Source: Selaginella tamariscina
Lineage: Eukaryota; Streptophyta; Lycopodiopsida; Selaginellales; Selaginellaceae
NCBI GenBank assembly: GCA_003024785.1
Contig: PUQB01000241.1
Span: 93,857-157,856 of the forward strand
Length of the DNA stretch: 64,000 nt
Reading direction: 5' to 3'
The notes beneath the pieces are model-generated. The model made no database searches. It worked only from the letters and a program-made list of their open reading frames with translations, and was not told the origin of the DNA. The translations under genes were made by a program, and so were the position numbers. Shown here piece by piece: positions 49,090 through 60,646 of the stretch (positions within the stretch are counted from its first letter, which is position 1; each line of letters opens with the position of its first letter).

Positions 49090-50709
49090 TCAAAGCACTA
49101 TCCTTAACACAAAGAGGCCTACAACACACAACCAGTCTAAATCTGTACACACAAGACCCTCCACATAGACTCCAGAAAGCCCCCTTCCAAATGAATGAAA
49201 CATCTGTTCCTGAATGAAAAAAAGCCTGTTTAGAGATCCCATGAATCCGTCCACCCCGCAAAAACTATAACCTCCAGCTCTAGAGACGCTAATAACCCCT
49301 CCATAACCACCTCTCTTGTTCGGACAATCCCTGGCAAAATGCCCACCTTGACCACATTGGTAACAGTTCCCGTTCGATGCACCGTATCCTCCACCGGCAC
49401 CGGGATTGCCACCGTATCCTCCAGCATTGCCACCGTATCCCCCAGCGTTGCCACCGTAGTTGCTACCCCGGTTACCATACCCCCCGCCGGAGTTAAATCC
49501 ACCTGCATTGCTTGTAGTGTTGTATACGCCTGCACTGCTGCCGGCATTCCAGTTATGTCCAGCACCATACCCTCCAGCGGTTCCTGTATTATATCCACCA
49601 CCATTGGTATTCGCGTATCCAGCATTACCGTAGGCAGAAACTCCACCGGTATTCCCGCCACCGTATGCTGTACCTGATGTACCGGCTGCGCCAGCAACTG
49701 GTACGTTGTTCACGGGTTCGCCTCTCTGCAGCTTCCCAATCACGTCTAGCAGATACGTGCTCTCTGAGACAAAGTCTAGCTTCTCCGTCTTCTGAATCAG
49801 GCACTTCACCCGCTGTTCGTCGTTGAAGCTCTCCTCCTTGATCTAAGATATTACATACACCATGAGAACTATACACTATGCATAACGTGTTGAATTGCGT
49901 GTATATATGTACCTTGAGCTTGAAATGATGCTGAGTGAACTGCACGTTGGCGATATGATCCAGAAAACGCCCATTATCTTCCTGCTTCCACATGAACAGG
50001 TCCTTAGCTTTCACCCCAAGAAGTTCTTCAGCGGCCTCCTGGAATGCAGTTAACCACGTAGATCCTGTGTGGTCCATTACCTGCGCGATAATAATATCAG
50101 TAGCTTACAATTTATCTCGAACTATGTAGAATAAAGGATTAAGCGTTTACTTATGGACGATGATCCATAAGTACATGGTGCTTACTTGGACGGAGAGCAA
50201 ATATCTATAGTCGCACTCGGGAACTGTCTGGTCACACCGATCACACCTCCAAGTGCCGTCTCCGTTATTCGTCACCTTTTTGTTGCACTGCCTATCTCCA
50301 ACTTGCAACGGACACGCGGTGTAGCAGAACGTGTCGGTCTTTATGAAATGAATCGTAGCTCGTATAGTGATAAAGTCCGGCTTCTCCGATCTCCCTAGTC
50401 CTTCGTCTTTTATCTGTGAGACCGTCTTGCGATTGTCCGTACGAACAATGCCACCCCCATGCCTATGTACATAGATATCAATATAAACGAAATATATGAG
50501 CTTTCTACATATTACCGTCTCTTGAAATGGACTGTGCAGGAACATGTCTGCCCTCTCTTTCGAACCACTGTCGTAATTCAAGAACTTCGGGATGGTCGGG
50601 ATTAATCTGAACCTGTGAACTCTGAATAGTTCCAATTGTCTTCCCACTGAATTCAGTGATTCGTCCTGATATATACCCATTTAATCAGTAATGTGTGTGT
50701 GTGTGTGTG

Positions 50710-50740
<31 letters not shown>

Positions 50741-52435
50741 TGGAGAGAGATGAAATCTATATACCTGCTTTAACAGCTACGACAACACACTGTCCAGAAT
50801 CGAAGAGCTCCTGGATGTGCTCCCCCTCACGACCACAGAAGGCACCCCACATTGTAAATTCCACGCTTTTACCCGACATGTCTCTCAGCTGAAGTGTTCG
50901 CTTTTGGGTTTCCATACCGTTCTTTCGCATGATCGTGGTAGTCGGGTTCACGGCAACTACCACTCCAAGAACATCCACCGTTGCATTGACCGCCATGTTC
51001 TCAATCTCGCTTATGAGCTTGAAGTTGAATACCTGCTGCGGGACCGCTCCATCCTCTGGACACGGCTCCATCGTCGAATCCTTTTCAAACATAATCTCAT
51101 ATTCGTTGTTCAAGTGATTGAATTGCTTTTGTGCCTATATAAACCAGTAAAATATGCATGTGTCCTAATATACAGAGGAGTTTATACATACCTGCTTCAG
51201 GTTTCCCTTCGACATCAAGTAGACCTGACCAACTTGTGCCCGCTCGTAGAACTGGTCAGCAACATTATTGAAGCAGGTAACACGTATCTCGCCACCCTCA
51301 GCATCCACGAGGTCGAAGCTAAACACTTTCCGTCGCCTCTGGCATTGTTGAACCTCCTCATTTCGCTCTTAGCCGTAATCCTTGCCTTGATCGTCCAGCG
51401 ATTGTGATAAGGGTTCAACGCTTTGATAGGCATGATACTAGGTGGTCCTTCATTCCGTGCAATAGGTCCCCTGTTCGGGTAACTGGGAGCAGGTTGGAAA
51501 GGAGAGGACCCATCGGCCTCCCATACGGGCTCGGCTGCTGGATATTTGCGGGAGGCTGCCCATACGACACACTCGGACTTAATGGTGCCGTTGCATCCGG
51601 CCGCCCATAAACCGAAGCTGGTCCGGAAGATTGCATTTTCGAAGCCACAGGAGTCTTTGGAGCAGGTGAGATTGGTGGCCCCTCGGGCCTTCCATAGAAG
51701 CTGGAATGCTGTACATTTCCACTGGGTCCATACGGGTTAGAATTCTGCTGTTGCATGTTTCCACCGGGCCCATACGGGTGGGAATTCTGCGGTTGCACAT
51801 TTCCACCGGGTCCATACGGATTGGAATTCAGCGGTTGCACATTTCCACCGGCTCCATACGGGTTGTTATTCCGCGGCAAGTTCCCGCTTAATGCATCCGG
51901 CCTTTTATACGGATTGGACCTCTGCTGAGTCGGTGCCATAAGAGCTGGGTTTCTGCTCCATGTTGCCAACGGAGGGGGCATCAGGCCTATAGTTCTGCTG
52001 CATTCCAGAAGCTACGTCAGACGGCCGCTCTGATCCACCTTCCTTCGGATCACCAATTATATCTGCGGTCGTGACTAGAACATCCATGTTCAAAATTATC
52101 ACAATTCTGCATAAGATACAATAGTTCCAGTGCTTATTTATCCTTCTTAAAGAGAGTACTTACTTCCTGTCCTTTACAGTGTTGCAAATATATTCTTGCA
52201 AACGGATGACGGTTCCTTTGACAAGCCTACCGGTTTTAACCGTATCATTGAGCTGAGTAGCAAGCATTGCCTGCTGGACATCACTTCCATCGGACAGAAT
52301 CAGACGGTAGCGTTCCTGCACGTTCTGAGTGGTTCCGATCTGTCTCACATCCAAAACCTGGACTGTAGGCCGCAGCTCCACATCCCCTCCATTGAGCGCC
52401 ACGATCGCATTCGGCGTGAGCGCCGGGACCGCCAT
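49090..52435 (-). CDS. RPA1: Replication protein A 70-kDa subunit with zinc knuckle
   Basis: Seven exons in gene order: 52164-52435, 51192-52106, 50765-51134, 50516-50665, 50186-50462, 49913-50080, and 49842 down to a stop near 49090. Domains: the N-terminal OB fold (MAVPALTPNAIVALNGGD), a long linker with NPYGPGG-type repeats, DBD-A (PIKALNPYHNRWTIKARITA), DBD-B (NNEYEIMFEKDSTMEPCPED), and DBD-C with its four-Cys zinc ribbon (FCYTACPLQVGDRQCNKKVT, WRCDRCDQTVPECDYRYLLS). A Gly/Tyr/Asn-rich tail ends in a CCHC knuckle (CYQCGQGGHFARDC). The knuckle is typical of plant RPA1C/E-type paralogues linked to repair and meiosis. It binds single-stranded DNA in the nucleus. Frame breaks: three in exon 2 (linker, before DBD-A, and at GDGK) and one in exon 5 (G run). 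The exact C-terminus is unsure because an acceptor-like site lies near 49,215. Confidence 0.92.
50697..50741. repeat. GT/CT/TA compound microsatellite in an RPA1 intron
   Basis: GT, then CT, then TA dinucleotide runs, lying in the intron between RPA1 exons 3 and 4. Confidence 0.9.
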
Positions 52436-53196
52436 TGCACAAACCCTAAAAGAAATGAGTGAAAACCTAGAATCCTTCGGATTTCTCCGATCCAGATCCT
52501 TACCAGGAAGAGCGCCAATATAAGACGCGATCCTCAAGAACCCGTAGAACTGTAAACGGCAAGGCGCCACGCACAAGTATGCGTATTAGAACATAACAGA
52601 GACGAGAGAAAGACTCACGAAATTCTATGATCTATGATCTAGCCGCTTACCAGGCGAGTCACAAGAAGGCGCCAATAGAAGCCCTATTTCCTGCCGCGCG
52701 AATTTGAAAAGACCTACTCTGTAAGCAGGACTACATGCTGCTAGAATAACCATCACGTCGATATTGACCACATTTATCATCATGTACACGTGCAGCCACG
52801 CTGTAGATTCTGAAATCTTACGTGGCAATTCCCTTATATTACTATGCCACGTAAGATTTGTGAGGGGAGATTAGGAAGAACTTATTAAGTGGTTCACATG
52901 TTTAAGAACAACAGATTCAAGCTCAATCTCTTTGGTTAACTATGCAATCATCGCTTCAAGCTTTTTTAGCGACTCCATGGCTTTCCTCAATTATGCCAAC
53001 CACGCTCGTTAATTTCATCCTATGTTACGCCAATGTCTGCCGTATTGAAGCATGTTTGGCCACCACTCAGAGCAGCCAGCCATCACCAAGTCCATACCCC
53101 AAGCTCTCAACGTGGAGAAGATAGCTTTCCCATACAACATAGGTGATGCCCTTTCTTTCCTTAAAACCTGTGCACAGCTTTCACGCGTCCACTTAC
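52436..53196. other. RPA1 upstream region
   Basis: Holds the 5' leader and promoter of RPA1 (minus strand). Short open frames are not supported. A short stretch around 52,800-52,860 contains a repeated CACGTAAGATT-like element on both strands. Confidence 0.4.
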
Positions 53197-53297
53197 CTTC
53201 TGTCTTTCAATGTGTTGTTGCAAGCGGACATGACAGTTTTGAACGTGTTGGTGATCTGCGTAGCAAGTATTGCCTGCTGAATGCTTCCATCGGACAT
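53197..53297 (-). pseudogene. RPA1 first-exon fragment (partial duplicate)
   Basis: Minus-strand reading MSDGSIQQAILATQITNTFK, then ACNNTLKDRR, followed by a GTAAGT donor. It parallels the end of RPA1 exon 1 (LSDGSDVQQAMLATQLNDTV to CNTVKDRK), including the position of the splice donor. The middle is shorter and no further RPA1 exon follows. The kept donor shows it arose by DNA duplication, not from an mRNA copy. Confidence 0.72.
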
Positions 53298-53379
53298 GAT
53301 TAAATGCCAATATGGCATGCTATGTGAGTGTTGGATACCTCTACAAAACCCTGAGAGACGAGCAGCGATCTAATCCGCT

Positions 53380-54266
<887 letters not shown>

Positions 54267-54463
54267 TCTACCCTAGCCCTATCGATACAAAATGGTCAAA
54301 GATCCTAAAGTATATCCATTATTTAATTTCATCCACATTATTCGTCTATTTACATCGGGCTAGAGCTTTGTATTGGAATTAATTATACCTAGTATACCTT
54401 GCTTTGTATAAGCTTAATTAATCCCATGAATTTAGTTATACTTTATATATAAATATGAATAAA

Positions 54464-55290
54464 TCAACCCCTCACTTTTTGTCCAACACAGAAGCATTCT
54501 TTGCATTCTGCTCCGCCTGCAGCCCTCCTCGCAGCCTGCTGAAGTCGCCTCTCATGGTCCTCTAAAAACTCCTCTATGTCATTTCCTGCGTATCCCGGGT
54601 GTAGCAATGGGCCGGAGTGATACATGCGGTTCTCATGTGCCTGTACAACATATCAAAACACAATCAATGTGTGTATACTGGTAATTACTACTAATACTGC
54701 TTAGTAAATGCACTTCAACTCTCCACACACACACACCAGTTTATAAAGGGCCTTGTCGGGCAACAGGCCAACAGATATATAAGAAAGAGAGAGAGATTAC
54801 CATGGCAGGAAGGGCATCACTTCTACCAGTGGATTGCTCCTTGTGAAAGGATTCAGATCCGTCATTCTCGCCATGTCTTGCATAATCTGTTCTCCCGTTT
54901 GAATGTTTTGAATCGTCCCTTTGCTTTCTGAGACCGTGTCTAGCAGCAATCATGCTGGAATGAGTGGGCAAATCTGAAACCTGCCCATTAAACTCATTGT
55001 TTACTCCGTTGTTAATTGCCTTGGATGTCCTAGTCATCATACGTGGTGCAGCTCCCATGCTGTCTTCTTTCTGTTGCTGCTTTCTAACCATCGGTCCAGA
55101 CCTCGGTGGTAACCGTCCGATTGGCGATGCACCTTTCACATCGGCTGACGGACGGGGTGGATCTATTGGAAACCCTATCGCTGTGTCCTCGTTTGTTGGT
55201 AAAAACTTCTCACTCTTGCTCTTTGCAGAGTGTGAGTGCATTCTCCTCTTCTGCACCCATACATATATAGCGCATATACACACAAATAAC

Positions 55291-55376
<86 letters not shown>

Positions 55377-57813
55377 CCTGTAAAGAGCCAACCAACTCAG
55401 CATTTGCATCTGGAGCAGGGACCGCCTTGCTGCTGCGTTCTCTAGAAGCTCTTCTCGCATCTGAGCCCGCATGCCTATTAGCCTTTGTCTGACATTCACA
55501 TTAAAACCAACAGTTAAGCATATGTCACCTATCTATTTCACATATAGACATAAGTGGCGCAGTATATGTACAGAACTATGTAAATATACAACTGTATGAA
55601 TATGACATTAAACACACACGCCCTCACGCATGCACACCTTCGGGCTTCTTCATCTCGGTACTTGGCGTCCAGTTCCTTGCTAGGAGGATACTGAGGCAAG
55701 CTAGACGGGTCACAGGCGTAAGGTTTGGTAGTGAAAAACTGCAGAAACAAGGTTAAGAATTCAGATATTTCCATACTGTTACACACTCTTAATAAATACC
55801 CACACACACACACACACACATATATATTAGAGAGAAGAGAGATGTATATGCATGAGGTTACACACGTCGCTCTTGAGGGCTGCAGAAGCAGTCTGTCTGT
55901 CTGCAGGCTCGATAGCAAGGAGCGTGTCGAGGAGGGATAATGCTGATGAAGGGAAGTCCTTGAATGTTTCTGCAATGCAGCGTTTGTATGGCTGTTGCGG
56001 CTTGAAGATTGTTGCGTGTGGAAGCTTCGATTTTTTCCAGTATTCCTCTGATGGTGAACCGCATAGCTTGAATATCTTATGCAGCTGCTCTACCTGTTGA
56101 AATGTGAAACATACATAAGACTCAAGGAGCTTTAGTATATACACACACAGATATCTCTCTCTCTCTCTACACACACACACACACATATACACAGATATAA
56201 TTCACCTCGGTTCGACCAGGCATAATCGGCTTTCCAGCAAGCAATTCAGCCAGAATGCAGCCTGTACTCCACAAGTCCACAGCTGCTCCATACTCTGTAG
56301 CTCCTAGCAACAACTCTGGTGGACGATACCTTTATAAACGAAAACAGACTAAATAAAACATATGCAACTTAATAATACATACTCAAATGCACATATATCT
56401 AAACTGTGTGCTTGTATATGGTTGAAGGTGTGTGTGTGTGTGTGTGTATTGTACAGACAAAGCTTACTGTACCAAAGGGTTACAACTCGGCTTGTCAAGG
56501 CTTGTTTTTGATCAGGTTGAAAGAAAGTTGCTAAACCAAAGTCTGCAATTTTTAAGATCCCGGAATTATCCAAGAGAAGATTCGATCCTTTTATATCACG
56601 ATGCAACACCCCCTTGTATGGCAATGATCTAATCCACGTATCAGCTGCTGCATGTAGCATTTCACCTGTACAAATATATACCATTATACAATATCCATAC
56701 ATCAAACATGTAACTCCCATCTCTCTCTCTCACACACACACATACATACACCCACACATCAGAACTTCATACCTGTGGTTCTGTGAAAGTAATGCCTGGA
56801 CAAGCAGCAAGTCCAGCAAGATCATGCTCCATATATTCGAAAACAAGGTAAACTAAATGACATTCTTGAAGTCACAAGTCCCTCAAGCTTCACCACGTTG
56901 GGATGATCCAATCTTCTCAATACTTGTATCTCCCGTGCCTAAAGAAACAATATATATAAATATGTGTTTTTGTATATATGTCCAGTTATGCATGTAAGTA
57001 TCTAATGAAATTACTTCGTACCATGAACTTGACACTCTCTGGCTCCAAGTTGTCAAACCGGACTTTCTTCAATGCAACTATCTTCCCAGTGTCTAAATCG
57101 CGTGCTTTATACACATTACTGTAGGTTCCCTGTCCAATCTGCAAATAACAAGAAATACACGTAATATATTAGATAACATATAATATATTCCATGATAGTT
57201 TCCATTTTATAACCATAGTACACACTAAGAGTGCCAGGAACGATGAAACTTAACAAACAGCTTGTGTGACAAATAACAGGCTCATGTCTGTTAACACGTA
57301 CGCTCTATGCATACATATATACATATATTTTAGAAAAGACGTGCAACTTGCTACATCAAGCCAAGCCGACTAAGTGCAACTTGGTTTAAGTCTCAATAAG
57401 AAGGAGCAGTGTGTATGAAATTAGAAGAGAATACTTGCCTTGTCTAGTTTCTCGAATGAATCGGCCCGTCGGGGAATCCATCCCCTGATAGCTTCGCTAG
57501 CAACAGCAGAGAGCCAACCAGGCCAGCCGGCAGCTACCTGCTCACCGGCTCTTGGGAGGATTACTGAGCCTGGGATTCGGTATCGGCTCACCGAATCTCT
57601 TTCTCTCCGCTGTGCTTGCTGTATTCGTCCCAGTGACCCATTCTGCTGCTTGCCACTCCTAGCTCTACCCTCCTTGTTGTCGACAATGCCATTTACAGCT
57701 ACGGTATCTATCCTGGCTGATCCACTAAATCTCTTACTGGCACGGCTGGACACAATCTTCGGGCTGTCAATCTGCCTCGGAGGAGTGCCATCTTTGGTGC
57801 AGGCACAACCCAT
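54464..57813 (-). CDS. Myristoylated CDK-like Ser/Thr kinase (IBS1/At1g54610-type)
   Basis: Ten exons in gene order: 57439-57813, 57022-57138, 56773-56938, 56473-56665, 56206-56329, 55866-56093, 55638-55738, 55378-55488, 54801-55250, 54464-54640. The N-terminus MGCACTKDG is an N-myristoylation plus palmitoylation signal. Kinase motifs: [64 protein letters not shown] and [16 protein letters not shown] disordered tail ([15 protein letters not shown] and others) ends [18 protein letters not shown]. This is the plant-specific CDK-like group, close to CDKC in the kinase domain but membrane-anchored; one member is needed for BABA-induced priming. Intron 1 uses a GC donor (AAG then GCAAGT). Frame breaks: about 56,850 (two bases missing), about 56,612 (G run) and one near the exon 7-8 junction. 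Confidence 0.92.
55291..55372. repeat. Compound TA/GA microsatellite in a kinase intron
   Basis: About 24 bases of TA followed by about 58 bases of GA, filling most of the intron 55251-55377 of the CDK-like gene. Confidence 0.95.
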
Positions 57814-59318
57814 TTGGTCAGGTAGACAGAAAATGCTCCCCAGACCTAAAACCTAGATGATTCCCAGGATTCCGGCTACCAATGCAAACCTGGATTCGGC
57901 CCGATCTTGCACCTCCGCAACCGCATCATCGGCCGAGCCCTTGCCCTACATTCCGTCCTGCTCATTCAACACTCTCCTGTTCCTGCTCTGCCATTTCCCC
58001 TTTTTTGTCCCTTAACGGGCAGGTGTGAAACACCCTCCGTTAACTCTCTGTTGTAACTGTCAGCGTCCCGTTAAGTCCACCGGTTATGTTATATCTCCGT
58101 TTTCATGTTACTTCCGCCGGCTGGGGGACAAAATAAATTAATAAGTTGCCATGCATGCGTTAAGCATAATTTTGATGATCATGCAAACGTGTTTCACACA
58201 CCCCTTGCATCATCTTTGCATTTTGAAGCTTTGGTTTATACACCGTAATTACTATTTCTAGCATTTCTTTGTGACTTTTTGTGCTTTTGAACAATCTGAC
58301 GTTGACAAACGGATATGGATATCCCAATGGATATTCGGAACCCAGGAGTACGGTAAACAAGACTGGAGCATTAATTGGGCCCAGCCACGCACATGGGAGA
58401 TATGGACCACGGTACGACCTTACCGAGTCCTCTATGGTCAATGGATAATTACACTGTTAGATGTAGCGAAAAGCACTAAACAGAATGTTTGAATATTGTA
58501 TTCAAACATATGGTGGAACACAAGGACTTTAAATGTCTCAATCTCACCAAACACTGACCAGTGATTATTCAAACTTACTATGTTGTTTACCGAGGCATAT
58601 AACCTATGATTATGTTAAACCTCTAATCCTTCCGAGGGACCGCCTATATACGAGGTATCTGGTGCATAGGACAAATCGAAAACATGAAAAAAGATTATAG
58701 CCATCCAGGTTTACAGCAGAAACTTCAACTCCAAATATCAGCCAAGACAAACATCTCCATCTATCTCTTCATGTGCCATGATAATGAAAGGTCTGAAAAT
58801 GAACCAAGGTGCTTACAGTAATGAAACCTGTTGTAACATTGATCGATCTACTTGAAGCTCACCAGCACCTCTGTAAGCATGTGGATGGTGCACTTGTGAC
58901 ATGATATTGAAGAAGAGATGTGAGACGACGGACGACACACTGGGCTTGGGAAGTAGATTACATATGTACAGGCTTTACCAAAACAATACGAAATGAGCTG
59001 TCTCAACTCTGAATGCCATATCTATACATACCCGCTTTGTTAAGATAAGTAACGACTGCATATACACACTCTTCTCTCCTATATTGGATAACTGTAGACA
59101 CATAATGTAAAGCAAAGAATAACTGTAAATACCATAATGTAAAGCATAACTGTAAATACATAACGTAAAACACAGCTATAGGAAGTTTTATTGCGAGAGT
59201 ATAATTACAATTATATATAAATTATAAGTCTGCTTCATTAATCATTATAATGTTCTGTAGATGTGTGTGAGTGTGTGTGTGTCCCACTTACAGTTTGGAG
59301 TTTAAGGAGCGGATTTAT
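57814..59318. other. Intergenic region upstream of the kinase
   Basis: Holds the kinase promoter and leader near 57,814-58,100. Open frames of 73-93 codons at 58,160-58,492 overlap on opposite strands and show no known domain. The rest is AT-rich with short direct repeats (CATAATGTAAAGCA-like units near 59,100-59,170). Confidence 0.4.
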
Positions 59319-59593
59319 TCAAAAGACGATACGAAATTTGGGAGCCTCAGTGCCAGACGGAAGGAGCTCCCAGCGGCAAGGCTCAAGGGAATCAGAAACA
59401 GGGCAATAACCAGCCAGGGTGAGCTTCTCATTACCCGCAGTGCCGAATTCAAACACGCTCGTCTCCGCTGCAAATGTGCTGCTGGCGCTACCTTCGTCTG
59501 GCACCTTCACTGCCGCCTCCTCATCCTGCTTGCTTGCCCGTCTCGATTCGTCCTCTGTGTTCTTCTTCTGCTTGCGCCCCCATAGCAGCCCAT
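59319..59593 (-). CDS. Small conserved plant protein of unknown function
   Basis: A single-exon frame of about 91 codons. It has a basic start (LLWGRKQKKNTEDES), a polar middle, then a distinctive C-terminus (FEFGTAGNEKLTLAGYCPVS, DSLEPCRWELLPSG, PKFRIVF, stop) that I recognise as a motif of short uncharacterised plant proteins, though I cannot name the family. The obvious ATG (59591-59593) is one base out of frame: it reads into LLWGRK only if a G run carries one more base. That is the same error type seen in neighbouring genes. Without that, the frame runs upstream through leader sequence that looks non-coding and contains an acceptor-like TTTTTCAG. No signal peptide or membrane segment is seen. 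Confidence 0.68.
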
Positions 59594-60116
59594 TCTTCCT
59601 GAAAAACCCTAATCCAATTCTGATCACAAAGATTCTAGCATATTTAAGTTCCTGGTATATTCTCACATTTTCAAAATCTCAACAGTTAGACTGTAATAAT
59701 AATATTAAGCTCCAATAATGCTCCGTGCTGATGACAACGACCAAGAAGTGTACACAGTTAGTATTCTAATATTATAAAGTGTCATATGATAGCACGTGTG
59801 TGTGTTGTGTGTATACATCTTTGCGTGAGAGTAGCGTGTTTGCCATCTCACAGCGTTGGCAAGCATAACTTTAAAGAATTTAAGCGTCAAGAGGTGAAGT
59901 GTACTGCGGCTACAGAACAAGAAAACAAGAGAACCATACAAAAAAATTATATATAAATAAAATAATAAATAAGGGCAGATGCAATTGGCAACATGATAGA
60001 ATGCCACATAAATTAAAAAGCATGGTGCCCTACAACAAACACACGCACACTGTGTCTCCTTCACGCATACAGGGATTGAATTGAACGATCCTCTTCATAA
60101 ATTTCTAGGGCGCCTG
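59594..60116. other. Intergenic, nothing recognised
   Basis: AT-rich DNA with short CA and TG runs. The overlapping open frames on both strands have no domain support. Confidence 0.35.
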
Positions 60117-60392
60117 TCAGCGATGAAGACGCGCATGCGCAGCGCTTGAATTGAGCGGCGTGTTCAGGCCGATGAGGACGATAGTACCGATTTCATCGTA
60201 GATCGTCTTCATCGGGCGGATTAGAGTGCCAATTCGGTGAATTCCCTGGATTTTCTTCTTCATGTCGATTCGATGATTTGTGTAGATCGTCCCAGAATGA
60301 CCGATTTCAGAATCGATAAACTCCATCGCATGTTTCATCCTCACACGGACGAATTCAGGTACCATTAGGTCATGCAGCTTAAGATCTTGCAC
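60117..60392 (-). CDS. Hypothetical protein, 91 codons
   Basis: An open frame (MQDLKLHDLMVPEFVRVRMK, then AMEFIDSEIGH, ending HARLHR) with codon use that looks coding and more balanced base composition than its flanks. It extends a few codons upstream (reading DV before the Met), so it could be an internal exon. It contains a loose internal repeat (TIYTNHRI and TIYDEIGTI). I do not recognise a family and no partner exon is obvious. It may be a gene fragment. Confidence 0.35.
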   Translation of the reverse strand: MQDLKLHDLMVPEFVRVRMKHAMEFIDSEIGHSGTIYTNHRIDMKKKIQGIHRIGTLIRPMKTIYDEIGTIVLIGLNTPLNSSAAHARLHR

Positions 60393-60646
60393 ATCGCATT
60401 CATATGCATATACACATATATGCTGTGTGTGGGTGTGAACTTATATGTACACACATAATAAATGTATATGTCCGCACTCAAATTTCAGCTACAGCGCTGT
60501 TACATGACCAGAATGAAACAGTTGATGTATAACATGGATACTACTTAAACTAAAACAGTAAACACATGCACAAAACACACGCACACACGCCTTTGATATA
60601 TTATGTGTGGTTGGCAGATAGGCAGGCAACAAAAGGGTAATTTGAC

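Noticed and set aside
58160..58492. Two overlapping open frames on opposite strands
   Set aside because: No domain, no splice support, no agreement on which strand; chance frames are likely.
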